Below, one piece after another: positions 12,091 through 24,775 of a stretch of 64,000 bases of DNA (within the stretch, counting starts at the first letter, position 1; each line of letters starts with the position of its first letter). A model generated the notes under the pieces. That model was not told the origin of the DNA. It worked only from the letters and a program-made list of their open reading frames with translations, and did no database searches. Made by a program: the position numbers and the translations under genes. The stretch is from Druceiella hillmani (lineage: Eukaryota; Arthropoda; Insecta; Lepidoptera; Hepialidae): contig JAYKKI010000149.1 of assembly GCA_039881145.1 (NCBI GenBank), forward strand, positions 682,001 through 746,000, written 5' to 3'.

Positions 12091-12730
12091 ATGCCGGACG
12101 ACAAAATTGAAAACAATAGCGATGCTTTAACTACAACAGTCGCTAGAGTAAGTGTAAATGTGTCTTTTTGGAAACAAGCCCCTGAAAATTTGGTTTCTGT
12201 AACTTAAAACGTAACTTAGAACTGCTAATATTACCGTCGACTAAACCAAATATGATTATGTTGTTAGAACTATTGACACAAACATTTTATCTCAAGTATC
12301 GGATTTGCTTCTTAAAGCAACAGAAACAGATGTATATGATGGTATTAAAACAAGATTAGTCTCACTTTACGCAGACTCTGAAACTAAAAAAACTCAAAAA
12401 CTGTTGAGTGAACGATATATCGAATCGGAACGGTAGATTATGGTGATAAAAACCCATGCAACTGTTATGTGATATGCAAAACTTGGCAGGTGATAGAGTA
12501 ACTGATGCTTTCCCAAAAACCCTTTGGTTACAATGATTTCCACTGCATATGCGCAGCATTTTATCAGCCAGCAAAAATGATCTCATAAATTGTCAGATAT
12601 GGTCAATAAGATTTGGGAGTTAAATCCTGTTAGTCCTCAAATTAATGGTGCTTTTTCTGTCGCAACGGACACTGAAATTATTAAAAAATTACAAAAACGA
12701 GTTAGTGATCTTTCACTACAAGTTGCAGCA
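12091..12730 (+). pseudogene. gag relic
   Basis: An ATG at 12091 starts MPDDKIENNSDAL and continues to about codon 36 before stops. Later fragments in other frames read ATETDVYDGIKTRLVSLYAD and LSERYIESER (about 12315-12435). Near 12538-12640 frames together give the pattern of the gag C-terminal half, HMRSILSASKNDL followed by SDMVNKIWEL. A coiled-coil-like EIIKKLQKRVSDLSLQVAA precedes the break at about 12730. The structural protein would assemble the retrotransposon particle. Several stops and frameshifts make it non-functional. A deletion probably removed the gag end and the protease start. Confidence 0.75.
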
Positions 12731-12759
12731 TAGTCCAAGCGATAAAGTAGATCCCTATT

Positions 12760-13290
12760 ACGTTACAGACCTAAATCAAGGAATCGCAATCACAGCAGTG
12801 CTCGGTTCGGGCACCTCTGTTATTTTCATCAGAAGTTTGGAGACAAAGCATTCAGATGCACTTCTCCCTGTAATAATTGCCGATGTAAATAAGCCAATCA
12901 TAGAAATAGACTTTCTCGCAAATTTCAACCTCCTTGTTGTACCTAAAAACCGAAAATTGATTGATGGTATAACCTTGTTTATAAATAATGGAACTCCTTA
13001 TCTTGGAGGCAATGACAATAAAGCACCAACTCTAAATCTCATTTAAAAACCATACAAACAAATATTTATTGACACCTTTCCAGATCCATTGAAATTTCAC
13101 GTAACCAACAGCAATATCAAACATCATAACATTGAACATTTCTTAGAGACTAAAGGCCCTCCTATCTTTGTTAAAGTTCGAAGATAATCGTTAGAAAAAC
13201 TCAAAGCAGCAAGAAAAGAATTCGATTTCATGTTACAAACCGGGTTATGCAGACCTTCTAAGAGCATTTAGTGCAGCCTACTATACTTAG
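12760..13290 (+). pseudogene. Protease and linker relic of pol
   Basis: The frame 12645-13046 carries ADVNKPIIEIDFLANFNLL and KNRKLIDGITLF, the conserved block after the aspartic protease in arthropod Gypsy elements. The catalytic DTG/DSG is not visible; the upstream part is degraded. After a stop, HHNIEHFLETKGPPIFVKVR and LEKLKAARKEFDFML follow (about 13123-13235), the usual lead-in to RT. Confidence 0.75.
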
Positions 13291-13292
13291 CC

Positions 13293-13754
13293 ATGAAAAA
13301 ATCAGGCGATTGGAGACCTTGTGGAGACTACCGAGCATTGCATAATGTTACCATCCCTGACAATTACATTTTACCATTTTCGACTGATAGCAGCTATATT
13401 CTACATGGTGCAACAAATTTTATTATTTGCAATACAATTTTATTTATTGATCTAATCAAGGTATATCAACAAATTATGGTTGGTCAAGAAGACATTCCAA
13501 AAACGACAATCATCACCCCCTATGAACAGACGTTCCAACGTTTCATGAACAGCGTTCTCCAAGGCTTGAATTTTGTATTCTGTTATTTAGATTATATTCT
13601 TGTAGCTTCTCCGGATGAAAAAACTCACAACCAACACCAACACCTTCATCTAGTTTTTATGAGATTAACAAACTTCATTTTGTGCATCGATACAACGAAA
13701 TGTGCATTGGTACAAGCAATACTTCCATTTCTAGGATACGAAAATATCTGCTGA
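13293..13754 (+). pseudogene. Reverse transcriptase relic of pol
   Basis: A 153-codon frame begins MKKSGDWRPCGDYRALHNVT and continues through IDLIKVYQQI, EDIPKTTIITPYE, TFQRFMNSVLQGLNFVF, CYLDYILVASPDEKTH and LPFLGYE. These are RT blocks in order. Two defects matter. The segment between ITP and TFQRFM, which should carry FxFxxMPFGLxNA, is deleted. The catalytic YxDD box reads YLDY, so the second metal-binding Asp is lost. The enzyme that copied the element's RNA into DNA cannot work. Confidence 0.9.
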
Positions 13755-13799
13755 AGGACTTAAACTTCTTACAACCAAGGTAAAAGAAATTAACAGTTC

Positions 13800-14400
13800 G
13801 GAACCAAAATCGTTTATCAGCTTACGCGGATTTTTGGGGATGGCAAATTCTACCATCGATTTATCTCTAACTGTGCAAAATTACAACAACCCCTGATAAC
13901 ATTACTTGCAGAATAAAGAAGAACAACCGAAAACAGATAAGCTTGACATATGGTACCAGAAACGCTTTTAAAAAACTTAACAAAGCACTCTGCCATGCCA
14001 TTGACTTAAAAGCAGAAATATCGCTGATAACTAATGCTTCAGATACTGCCATCGGAGTCGTCCTGCATCAGATTGAAAACAACGAGAAGCGGCCATGAAG
14101 ATTTTTGTCCAGGTCATTAACGCCAATGCAATAAAAATATAATGCTTACGACCGAGAACTATTAGCCACTTACACGGCCATGAAACACTTCAAACACATA
14201 TTAGAAGGCCGTAATTTCTCTGTATACACGGATCATAAGCCACTAACTTTTGCTTTCCAACAGAACTTTTAGAAGGCTTCCACCAGTCAGTCTAGACAAT
14301 TGTCGTACATCGAAAAATTTACAACGAACATTCTACACATCGATGGAAAGGAAAAAAACTGTGGCAGACGAACTTTCCCGTTTAGATTTTGAAACCATTG
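13800..14400 (+). pseudogene. RT connection and RNase H relic of pol
   Basis: SLRGFLGMANS at about 13819 is the RT-thumb block (usually SLRRFLGMxNFYRRF). The RNase H domain follows. ISLITNASDTAIGVVLHQ at about 14020-14070 corresponds to TDASxxAxGAVL, but the first catalytic Asp is Asn here. YDRELLATYTAMKHFKHILE keeps the catalytic Glu, and SVYTDHKPLTFAF keeps a catalytic Asp (about 14140-14255). After a frameshift, related C-terminal blocks run to about 14400. The separate frame 14250-14510 reads partly out of phase. Confidence 0.85.
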
Positions 14401-14779
14401 AAATTCCATCAGCAATATATTTTAAAAAGTTAGGAAGCTACCAAGAAGGCGAAGATGTTGAAACATGCAAAGAAAACTCTAATTTGAAAATAATTCGGAT
14501 ACCTATATGATTAATAATTCGGATAGATAGTGATTTTACAATATACTGCGACAATTCTATTGATTACAATTGGCCATACATACGTAAATAATTGCGAAAG
14601 TATTTTCACCTGTCCACAGTTTATCACACCTTGGAATAAGTTACTAACTAATGACCAGACGTTTTATTTGGCCCAACATTAACAAAGACTGCCAGCTTTG
14701 GACTAGATCGTATCTAATTTGACAACGATCTAAAGTTCAAAGACATACACAATCACCTCTAAACGACATCAAAGTTTCA

Positions 14780-15640
14780 CTGGAACGTTTTCGACATATT
14801 TACATCGATATCGTTGGACCATTACATTCATGTTAGGGCTTCCGATATTTGTTAACGATAATTGATCGTTTTTCAAGATGGGTTGAAGCAATACAATGGG
14901 TCGACCAATCGGCAGAAACTATTGCAAAAGGCATGATTTAAACCTGGATAGGTCGTTTTGGAACACTTTGCCGTATTATTTCTGATCAAGGTGGATAATT
15001 TGAAAGTGAACTTTTTCTATATTTGAGCAGATATTTTGGCTTTTAGACATCTAGCATTACCGCATATCACCCACAATCAAATTGGTTAATTGAAAGACAA
15101 CATAGAACGATCAAGGCTAGTTTGAGGTGTAATTTGCAACAAAACAATAATTGGGTTGATGCCTTACCATTTGTTCTTCTAAAGATACGCTCTCTGGTCA
15201 AGGAGAAGATTAGATACTTTTCTGCTGAGCTTTTCTATTGCAGCTCCCTCTGTTTACCCGGAGAATTCGTGACCAAGGTCCCTGAAATATCACATTCGGA
15301 TTTAGTTCAGGGGCTGCAAAGAATTATAGGCAGCGTGAAACTTTCTGCAACGACCACTCATGGCAAAAAATCCATTTTCGTTTTAAAAAACACACGTTTT
15401 TATGTACCATAACGCAGCTACTTCATCCTTGCAATCAGTTTATCTTGGTCCTTTTGCTGTTAAATACCGAGTACCAAAATACTTTCATATAGACATAAAG
15501 GGTACTGTCAAAAGGATTTCAACTAACAGAGTGAAAACATGTTTCTTTCTAAATGATCCTCCAAAAGTCACTGGAAATTTCCATGCCCAAAAATGGGAAA
15601 AGTGCTACTACCTCGTGCGTTCTGTCGGAAGGTTTTTTCA
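14780..15640 (+). pseudogene. Integrase relic of pol with intact DD35E spacing
   Basis: One frame carries all three catalytic residues: Asp in YIDIVGPLH (codon 14807-14809), Asp in IISDQGG (14984-14986) and Glu in LIERQHR (15092-15094). There are 35 residues between the second and third, the classic DD35E pattern. DRFSRWVEAI, TAYHPQSN and WVDALPFVLL are also present. Four stop codons interrupt this frame although no frameshift is needed to read it. Downstream, SVYLGPFAVKYRVPKYF and IKGTVKRISTNRVKT (15430-15540) correspond to the chromatin or DNA-binding C-terminal part. The zinc-binding N-terminus upstream of 14780 is too degraded to read. Confidence 0.88.
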
Positions 15641-15707
15641 TTTGTGAAATTTTAATCACTGTGTAACAGACCTGCCAACACGAATCAAATTTTCAAAAAG
15701 AATAATT

Positions 15708-15874
15708 TGTTGACATTTTATTTTTATTTTGAAATGCTTCTTGTTCTAAAAGTCCATCTGTCGGAATAATTAAACTTGCATATATCTAAATAACTAAAAT
15801 ACTAAGAAATAATATTAGTTAGGAGTCAGAGTATAGTCTGTGATTTACAGTAAACGAGACAACACACATTTTAA
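15708..15874 (+). repeat. 3' LTR of the Gypsy element
   Basis: It aligns with 11891-12050 and contains the same blocks, with a small extra segment near 15825-15840. It ends ACACATTTTAA, matching ACACACTTTAA in the 5' copy. Confidence 0.75.
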
Positions 15875-17099
15875 TACTATTGAGAATAAAAACATTTTTT
15901 TAAACAATAACCTTAATATATAGGTTTTTGTCTTACTTCGGAACGAGCAACATTTATTGAATATTATTTGTATAGAAATACTTTTATATTTCGTAGAAAT
16001 GAAACTTAAACTTTTAAATTAGCTGAACATTTTTAATAATGTGATATTTAATTAAGGTAAAATCAATTTTATAAAATGTTGCATTTCCGAATTGAAATAT
16101 TCATTTTACATATTTAAACCAAATGTTAGAAATAAGATTCGTGAGAATTATTAATGCATTCAACTTAAGAAAGTTGATTTTCATGACTTTTGTTTAAATG
16201 TATTGCCTATTATTATTGAAAAATAATAGAAACCGGATTAATTTTTCTTATTAAATATTATATATAATTTTATTATCTAAATTACACAGCGCTATATTTT
16301 GGTAGTACAATGATATGCGCCCAATTTTGTTACACGATATTTTCTACGTGTTTGGTTTAATATGATTTACCTAGTCGTACGGGAAAATACAAAAGTTAGG
16401 TAATTAAGTAACTAAGTTTTTATTAACGAATACAATAAAATATAGAAACAAATATACATCTCTCCAATGGTCTAGCTCCGAGAAATTAACCAGAGGAGGA
16501 AATAATTCATGGAAATTATGCTAAAAAAGTTTAAAATAACCAAAGGGTCATTACGCTTGACGTAAGTACTCAAGAAACATGTTGAATTCAAATTGCATGT
16601 GTAAATTTTCGCCAAGTACGAACATTTACAAGATCGCTTTTTGAAATATCCATAATTTCTAATAATGTCCAATGGGGTTTGCTTGTTTTAAAGTGGGAAG
16701 AAGAAACTTATATAATATTTTAATATTCTGAACTAAACTCTTTAGCAAAATTATTTTTTATTTCAAAGAATAGTCTCTTTGAAATCCTGCTGAACGCACA
16801 GCGTATGATCGTTTCGGAGTGGGAGGATATTTACCGTTAAACTCTTCGCAGTATTTAATGATATCATTAGAATACGAAGGAAATGTTTGGTACAGACACT
16901 CAAATATTAGAATGAAATGAACAAACGCGTACGACACCACACGTATATATGTAATTTTGTGCATACATGAAAAGGAAATTAAAAATAACTGTCCCTTTTT
17001 ATCCTCTGCCTACCTAGCAGAGCAAAAAGCTGGTATTTTATATAGCAGAAGTTGATTTTTTATAATTTGCTACGAACGTAACCATTTATTTCTTATTTT
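15875..17099. other. AT-rich DNA, no gene seen
   Basis: No similarity recognised. Short minus-strand open frames at 16472-16672 and 16758-16964 lack motifs. A small hairpin CTCTGC...GCAGAG occurs near 17005. Confidence 0.5.
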
Positions 17100-17290
17100 A
17101 TATCAAGAAAGAAGCAAGACTTCTCCCAATTTACCGGAACCCGGTCTGGTGTTTGCTGAATCTCCAATATAAATATTCGAATTAAAGTTTTCAACCCGAG
17201 ATCGCGGTTGCTATAGTAACTCTGCACCCACACTGTTGCGTCACAGAATTTAATGTGGCATCACGGTGCAGTCAAATATTGGACTCTTAT
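17100..17290. promoter_or_regulatory. GC-elevated patch with X-box-like and CRE-like sites
   Basis: GTTGCTATAGTAAC at 17207-17220 is an imperfect palindrome close to the RFX-factor X-box (GTTGCCATGGCAAC). TGCGTCAC (about 17236) resembles a CRE half-site region, and ACCGGAACCCGGT (about 17134) is a small inverted repeat. X-boxes often lie near starts of cilia genes in animals, but no gene is visible here. The motif is seen directly; regulatory function is inference. Confidence 0.3.
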
Positions 17291-19307
17291 AGTTTATATG
17301 TACGTATGCATTTTTTCATATTACTTCTTTGCTTGAAGACATGACATCAGATGAAATATTATTTAATTATCAAGACGTGCCAAAAAAAATATATCAAGTT
17401 TTTCATCTTTTTTCCTTACTAGTTAGATAAAAAGTATTATCTGCTGACGCGTTTTCATGCAACGCTGTAACTTAACAAGAATAGATTGTAAAGGTTGCTT
17501 TCGAACAAATTTTTGCAAGATTGGTCATCGGGTCAAAACATGCTATTGTGTTTCTTATTTTAGAGCTAATTGTTTCACTGATTCATAGTTCCATCAAATT
17601 TGTTTATGTTCACACTGCTTATGATAACATCATAATTAAATTGGCACATGTATGTCGTTTGAGATTATATATTTTCCAAGTGATATTAGTTATAAGTATG
17701 TGCAAATAATATTGCTTCGCAAAATATATTTCATTTGTGTTTACATCCCGGCATATTTTTAAGCCCTCAATAAATTATGGAACTCTGAAAGTGAATCATT
17801 ATAAAATTGATAGATTAACTCATTTATTTGAACATGAACTCGGATCGTGGTTAATATTAAATAATACACACGAGTTTTAGAGTTGTTCTACAATAATTGG
17901 TCAAGAAATATCTCGGCTACCAAAGGTGTCATTACAAAAATAAGAAGGAACAAATTTTGGCAAATGTGAGCTTTGGTTTTCGGAGTTTGTTTTGAAGTTT
18001 CGGAGTTTTTTTTGGAAAAAGTTTTCCTTTACAATGCTTACAGAGAAAAGATATTAAAATGTAGGAAATTATTACGTTTAATAATTAATTTTATTCAACC
18101 ATATATTAATTTACTAGAAGTGTTTGACAACAATTAACCACAAAATGCAAAATAATATTATATACTCCTTTTAATTACTTGTACCCAATCATATACATTT
18201 TTGCTAGAAACTAATATATACCCTTGAAAACAATTGACAATTTAACAAAAGTTCATTTTATCTAGGTTACAAGCTAACCAAGCTGAGTTTTGCGTTAAAG
18301 GTATTAATGCAGGAAAATTAAAATTTGGATTAAAACGTGAATAAAATACATAGTTAAAGAAAAAGGTAAGATATCAACGGGATGCACATAACGATTAGAA
18401 AGTAGTTACTTTAACATGGTATAGGGTGACAGAAAAATACTGTGGTAAAAAACGTGGCCCTAAAGTAATTTTTTGAAAATATTGTTTGTTCTTTGCCGCT
18501 GTTAAAAGTCGATATTTTTTCTTTATGTGCAACAAATGTAACGAATTTGATAGATGTATACGTTTTACAGAGTGACTCGTAACATTCTTGCCTTTATCTT
18601 CTCTAAAGAATATTATAATTAAAACAGTATATTCATTTTGTTCATGAGACAGACTTAGCTTACATTCGAGAGAGATTTAATCAGGCATATTTTGACGATT
18701 ATTTACAAATAATTAACAATATAGCCAAACTTTAATAGAATTGTAGACACCACATTTCTATTCTTTCAAAAGGTTCATAGAAGTGGAGAATAATCCCAAT
18801 TCTTTAACAAATTTCACTTTCGAATTCATAATTACGAAATGAAAGTTAAATTGGATGACAATTAGCCGCTTACAATTTATGTTATTGAGAATTGAAACGA
18901 TGTGCAACCTCAAAAAGACTTTCAAAGAAAATCTCCTTATTGCATTATTTCATGTTTTCTATTTACTTATCGAAATATGAAGATGGAATATTTTTAACAA
19001 ATGCATGAAGGAAATTGATATTGCTTATACTTATTTGCTGCATCGGCTGAATATGTTTTTCGCAAATCATTTATAGAAAAAAATGTCTTCACATATAGAC
19101 CGTTCTCAAGATTATCTCTAGCAACTATTCTGTGACATGAATAAAGCCAAATTAATATTCTTGTACAATTTTAAGTTACTTTGGATAGGTTCACTTATTT
19201 TTACATTTCACAATTTATCTTATTTTTATTTGGTATATCTAAAAATTTTGATATTAAAGAACTTTAGTTCGAATGGATTTACGACTTGTTTAAAGTGCTT
19301 AAAGTTG

Positions 19308-19406
19308 TATTTATGGAATGTTATATTAAATTGTTACAGCAAGCCGGTTTCTATGGTCACACATTTCAGTAATGCCATTATATTTATGGAATGTTATATT
19401 AAATTG
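19308..19406. repeat. 26-bp direct repeat, two spaced copies
   Basis: TATTTATGGAATGTTATATT plus AAATTG occurs at 19308-19333 and exactly again at 19381-19406, with 47 unrelated bases between. Confidence 0.8.
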
Positions 19407-22400
19407 TGGCACCATATTCGGTTATGAATAAATAATGAGCGATATGTGTGTTATTTCGCGGAAAGAAAAATATTTTAATACTGGTGATTCATCGGTTTTT
19501 TTAAGTTTTTTCATAGGTATTATATTTATGAAAATGAAACGTGTAAATTTAATAATGATTCAGAAAAAATTGCAAAATAAAGGTTTTTCTATTGAAAAAT
19601 GAATTATTGCTCAGTAATGAAAGCACAAATAAAAAAAATTATAAAAATCATATTTGTTTTATATTTTCGAGAGGAATTCTTGTTACAAAAATTAACCTAC
19701 AACTTTCTTGAATAAAAAAAATTGCAGTGAACTTGTTTATATCTATGAAATGTAGTTTTATATGACAACATAACATTTTTCGAGCTTCTCATCAGAGGTG
19801 TTGCATAAAACAGAATTAATCTTTGTGCTTTACCACTACGGCTTTGTGAAATCTTTTTAACATGCCCAAGCTCAATATTCGCATAACGTTTACGATGCAT
19901 GTGAAGTAATTCATAGTACAGGTGTCGTTTTAAATCCATTAAAAATATTAATTTTTTGTCTCACCCAGACCAATTTGGTATATTGTGCATGTACCAAAAT
20001 ATAAAAAAAATAACTAGCGCACGTCAGAAGAATCTAGAATAAGATATCGCGGACTTAACTTATTTATTATGTTCAGGGTTATTTACATTTTTTTTCATGA
20101 TTTATGCAGTACAAATCATTATGAAACTTATTATTTAAAAGAAGGAATTAATTAGCTAGCCACTGCGATAGAAGCTTGTTCCTTATGTCTAATTTTTATT
20201 CTGTTTCGACTTGGTAATAGCAGTACAGTGATAACAATTCATTATCATTACTTTTAGATGCTAGAAAACGTAGCCCAGTATGTTGCTCTTTGTGCAATAA
20301 TCGAGGGGCAGGTATTAAGGATTAACATTACATAGATACAATTCATTAAGCATTCATTAAGCTTAATTGATATTACCTTGTTTTAATAATAAATCGATAT
20401 ATTAATTAAACAAGGTAGCTACCTACACGCGGGTATCTAAAATTGTCACATAAAACACATTTTGTTTATAACATAGGCGTGTTTCTGTTTTCCTAAATCG
20501 ACTTTATTATATCAAATATTTTAACGTGGTTGTAGCATGGGAAGTTAACCTGTTTTTTAAAATAACTTTTAGTGTAGATAAAAAGTTCTACGTTAGTGTT
20601 CTATGTGTCTACAATTTATCTAAAATGTGTAAGGTATATTCGCATTGCTAAAATTTAATGAAAAAACTTGTTTGGTGATTTTTATTAATGTTTGAAAAAT
20701 ATTGTAATAATTAGTTGAAGCGTATTTACATTAAAGCAATTCTCAGTTAACAAAAGTTCTGGACAAATTCGTAACAATTGTTATAATAAACTATATAACA
20801 TTCGATTGTTTGTTTATCTAGAAAATGTGGCGTTCATAAATATTATGTTGTTCATCGTATGTAATAAAATCTAAATAATGTTCACACAAAGTTATGGGTT
20901 TCCGCTTTTTGTTCCGTACGTGATACATTAAAGAAAATAAAACTAATGTGTGGCGCTCATATATCAATAATCACTTAATTATTGACATACATTCTTGGAG
21001 AACATGCTTTATTTGGCAGTGTTTTGTTTCATTGAGGTGCAAACTGAAGCAGCTATAAATAAAGAGATGTTTAAATCACAAATACCTGTGTGGCATGACA
21101 TATAAATTGCATGGGGAGTTGTTCATATTTTTTACTAATTTCATAAAATGGTGAAAATAGGCTGATATTGAAGAAACAGAATATAATTTATTAAAAAGCT
21201 GGTATTTTAAGAATATAATTCAGCGACTGACGAATAGAAGAGAACAACAAATATAATGCTATTAGTAACCATAATACATATTCATAGACGTGTACGCATT
21301 ATATTTTTAACATAACAAGAATTGTCAATATGAAATACAAATAACAATAAAAGAATATCTGATCAATAGTGATCGGTAATACAGTATAACCCTTGCTTAA
21401 ATGAACTAAGAATAAAGTGGTAACTGATGTTCACATAGGTTTTGTGTTTCAAAAATGAACGTATTTCCAATATGAATGTATTTTTAATGGGTTAGAAAGT
21501 TACGATTCTATATTGAGGATACAAAGTTAGAGTATCTGTAGCTTGTTCATCTCGCCATTTCAAAGAATTCCATAGGAGCAGCATTTACAGGTAATTGCGA
21601 AAAATATTCCGACTTTTCATAATAAAATACAAAATTTTACTTCGTCTGATTGACGATTTAAACAAAACTTTAAGGAGTTTATATTTTTCATTCCCTTAAG
21701 AGTGGCAATTCTATTATTGTAACATTTGGGTATAAACTACATGGGTCTTTATCGATTTTATTTTTGCATTAAAAAAAATTTAAAACAAAAAATTAACATC
21801 CATTTCCGCACGAAGAAACTACAATTTTTATTATGTCGACATGTGGATATTCTTTTTCCAGTTGTTGTTATTATAAAATGACCCCTTCCCATTGTATACC
21901 ACGGCAGCGGATCACTCGTGACGTTATAGGTTACAATGTACGTATTAATGTGCAATCAGATTGTGTAACAACTAATATGAATTAAATTAAAACACGTGAT
22001 GCGGTGCTTTTTATAATAAACGCAGCCAAATTATTTTTAATTCGATGTTTTTTTATATAATCTGAAACTCAAAAGTGAGATAACAATACTGAAATAGCCA
22101 TATTTAGTTTCTCTCGTCACTCTTGTAGTGCATAAGCAAGTGTGAAAAATTCAAATTTAATTTTGTCGTTTTAGAATGATTTCGCCATTATCTATGGTGA
22201 ATGGATAAAACCATTTGGACTTACAGATATGTTACCCCATTCACACCTTTATTTCAATCACTTGCCTCATAATTGTAACTATCTCTTCTCATATGTACTT
22301 TTGATTCGACATTTCATTCTGTTGTCCCTGTTGTTCAATGTTTGAACATCTACATACAATTTTATAGTGTTTGTGTATTCTTTAACTACAACCATATATT

Positions 22401-22670
22401 TTCCTTATTTTATCATAGTAGAATGTGTCTCCGTCACATAACGTGGTTGCTTTTGTCCAGTTAAAAAAATAGCTATAAACATTTCAAACCAAGCCGCAAT
22501 TTCGTTGATAATGTTAATAATATAAGTGTATCAAATCATCTCCTAAATTGTAACGCTGGTTTTGAATTATTTCAACGTAATTCACCGAAAATTATCAAGA
22601 AACATACCTATAATACCTGAGTCAGATTTATTTTCAGCCTCAGATAAAATTGGTTACATTCCCTTTTCTT

Positions 22671-22687
22671 ATATATATATATATATC
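22671..22687. repeat. Short (TA)n run
   Basis: About 16 bases of alternating TA. Confidence 0.9.
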
Positions 22688-24775
22688 TATGAAAATGATG
22701 ACTGAAGCGCAATCTTTTGATTTGCTAAGTTCAGGCTTTCAAGTATCCACGCTTTTCCACCAGCAAACGGAATATTTTAAAAAGTGTAAACAAATTTATA
22801 CAATTAACGTTATTTGAGAAACTTTAAATTTTAATATATATTAATTTATAAGTTTCCAATATCAACAAAAAATTGCCAGTAAATTTTTAGAGTTGTAAAA
22901 TTAAGGTAGTTTATTTAACGATTTACAGTTTGTTCAATGTAAGGCAATTCTTTCGGACGCAAGTACCCGCCAGACGTAAAAAAAAATGTCACAGCATCAC
23001 AAGAGAAGGCGATGAATTTAGGCAATAACAAACTTGAGAGTGAAATCATAAGAATTAGAAAGTTTCATCAAGTCTATTTAAAACGTATAAATAACCTTCT
23101 GCATATGAAAATACTTCTCATATTTTAAAATTCATTCCCGATTAATTTTCATTTGGCCACTTTTATCATACCGTTGTTTGTATTATGTGCCAACAATGAG
23201 TTAATTTTTTGGAATGATAACGAAATCTTAGTTTTGTTAATTCGAACGCATTTCACCGGAATTTTAATATCATTGAGTTAAAATTGCTAACATATCAGGT
23301 TACCATGAAGAGCAAGGTACTAGCTTATTGTTTTAAATTTTATACAAAATATGAGTTTCAAGCAATGGAAATTGCTAAAGTAAAGATGTATGTGATTCCG
23401 AAGAATGTCAACAAAATAAAAAATGTATAAAAATATCTTTAACATAACTTGATGTTTGATTGTATATGTCACATGGACACCGATGTACCTAACCTATGCC
23501 TTAAATCTTTCAACAACAACTTCATGTAACATACTGTGCGACAAATTGAGTGAAACATGAAACAAAGTTTGAATTTCCCCTAGGAGAAATGTAAAGCTGT
23601 TAACTCAAGCCACATTGGTGTCTTGTGTAAAAAACTTATGATTTATTGTAAATAGGACGGGGGAAACTTGTGTATTGCTTTAATAAAATTTATATATTCA
23701 GACCAATAAATTTTTAGGTTAAAATAAATAGAAATATTTAAATAGAATATAAAAATACGTGATAATTCCTGCAGAATCAAATGATGTTTGTCAAGTACTC
23801 TGGAGTTTCACTAACACTAACTTATGGAATTTAATTCGATTAAAATTTATTATTACAATGCTATAGCTAAATTAATTTAATTTAAAATTTTCATTACCAT
23901 AAACATAAGACTTACTGTGAATCACATGAAAAAAAAGAAAAGAGTGGTTACACTATATATTATACGAGAAGTTCTTAGCTGTAAAAGACGAATTTCCTAA
24001 TTTTTTTTACATTGATATCCGACCTGTAATCAAGCACGCCGAAAAAAAACGTATATTTCTTAACTAATTCAATCAATTTGTCTGTTCACGTTCATTGCCA
24101 TGCACCACAAAATCATCCATAGATATGATAGTTATGCGCCGCGGCTCTATGGAAAATAGTAGAACAACGGCATATCAAAAATGGTTTTTACCAGTATTAT
24201 ACATTTCTGAAAAGCTCATCTTTAGCAAATTTTAGGACAATTAATACATTTATAACTATAATTTAACATTTACTGTAAAATAAATAAAAAAAAATGAGGT
24301 GAAAAAAGGAATTTTTTCAAGTTCATCGAGACTTTTGTCAGTTACCCGCGTCTCCTCACATTTTACATTCATAGATGATTTGTGGCCTAGTTATTCATAA
24401 GAAATATTTATTGAAATTAGGTGCAGATTTCTGCGGTTCCCGAAGTTATTGATAAAATGTGAGATATCTCAAAAATGGAAAACCACTATCTATTGCTGTT
24501 TCAAATGTGGACTATTCATATCAATAGTTTGTGATATGTTTTGTAATTTCATATGAACAATTTCTTGATAATAGGGCGTTTATCAATTTCGCATTCATTT
24601 TGCATGTGAAAAATTTAATCAACAAGTTTAATTCTTCAAATAGTTTCTTTGAAGAATTACACTAAAAATTCTTCTTCATTCAAATTTTATATTAGTAATT
24701 GAACAGACGTTTAATTCTAAGGAATATAATAGACTAAAGTTTTTTGTTAATTCTATAAAATTTCTACTTTCAAGT

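Larger units (their letters stand above)
11891..15874 (+). mobile_element. Ty3/Gypsy LTR retrotransposon, degenerate, with both LTRs
   Basis: About 4 kb in the order LTR, primer-binding site, gag, protease, RT, RNase H, integrase, LTR, which is the Ty3/Gypsy order. The two LTRs (about 160 bases) are clearly related but differ by many substitutions and small indels, so the insertion is not recent. Coding sequence is broken by stops and frameshifts in every domain. There is also an internal deletion in RT, and most of the region between gag and protease is missing. Full-length relatives are usually longer, in keeping with these losses. No envelope-like frame is present. Confidence 0.9.
17291..24775. 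other. Long AT-rich anonymous stretch
   Basis: No coding similarity, RNA gene or terminal repeat recognised in about 7.5 kb. It contains a 26-bp direct repeat (19308-19333 and 19381-19406), a short inverted repeat around TACCTTGTTT (20374-20417), and a short TA run (22671-22687). Open frames at 17521, 19137, 19697, and 21758 show no motif. Confidence 0.5.

Noticed and set aside
19137..19427. 96-codon hydrophobic frame
   Set aside because: It contains a 26-bp direct DNA repeat and has no recognisable motif; composition explains it.
23915..23945. CTGTGAATCACATG or CACTATA as the missing left end of the Transib-like element
   Set aside because: Neither is followed by sequence complementary to the right end at 27320-27374.
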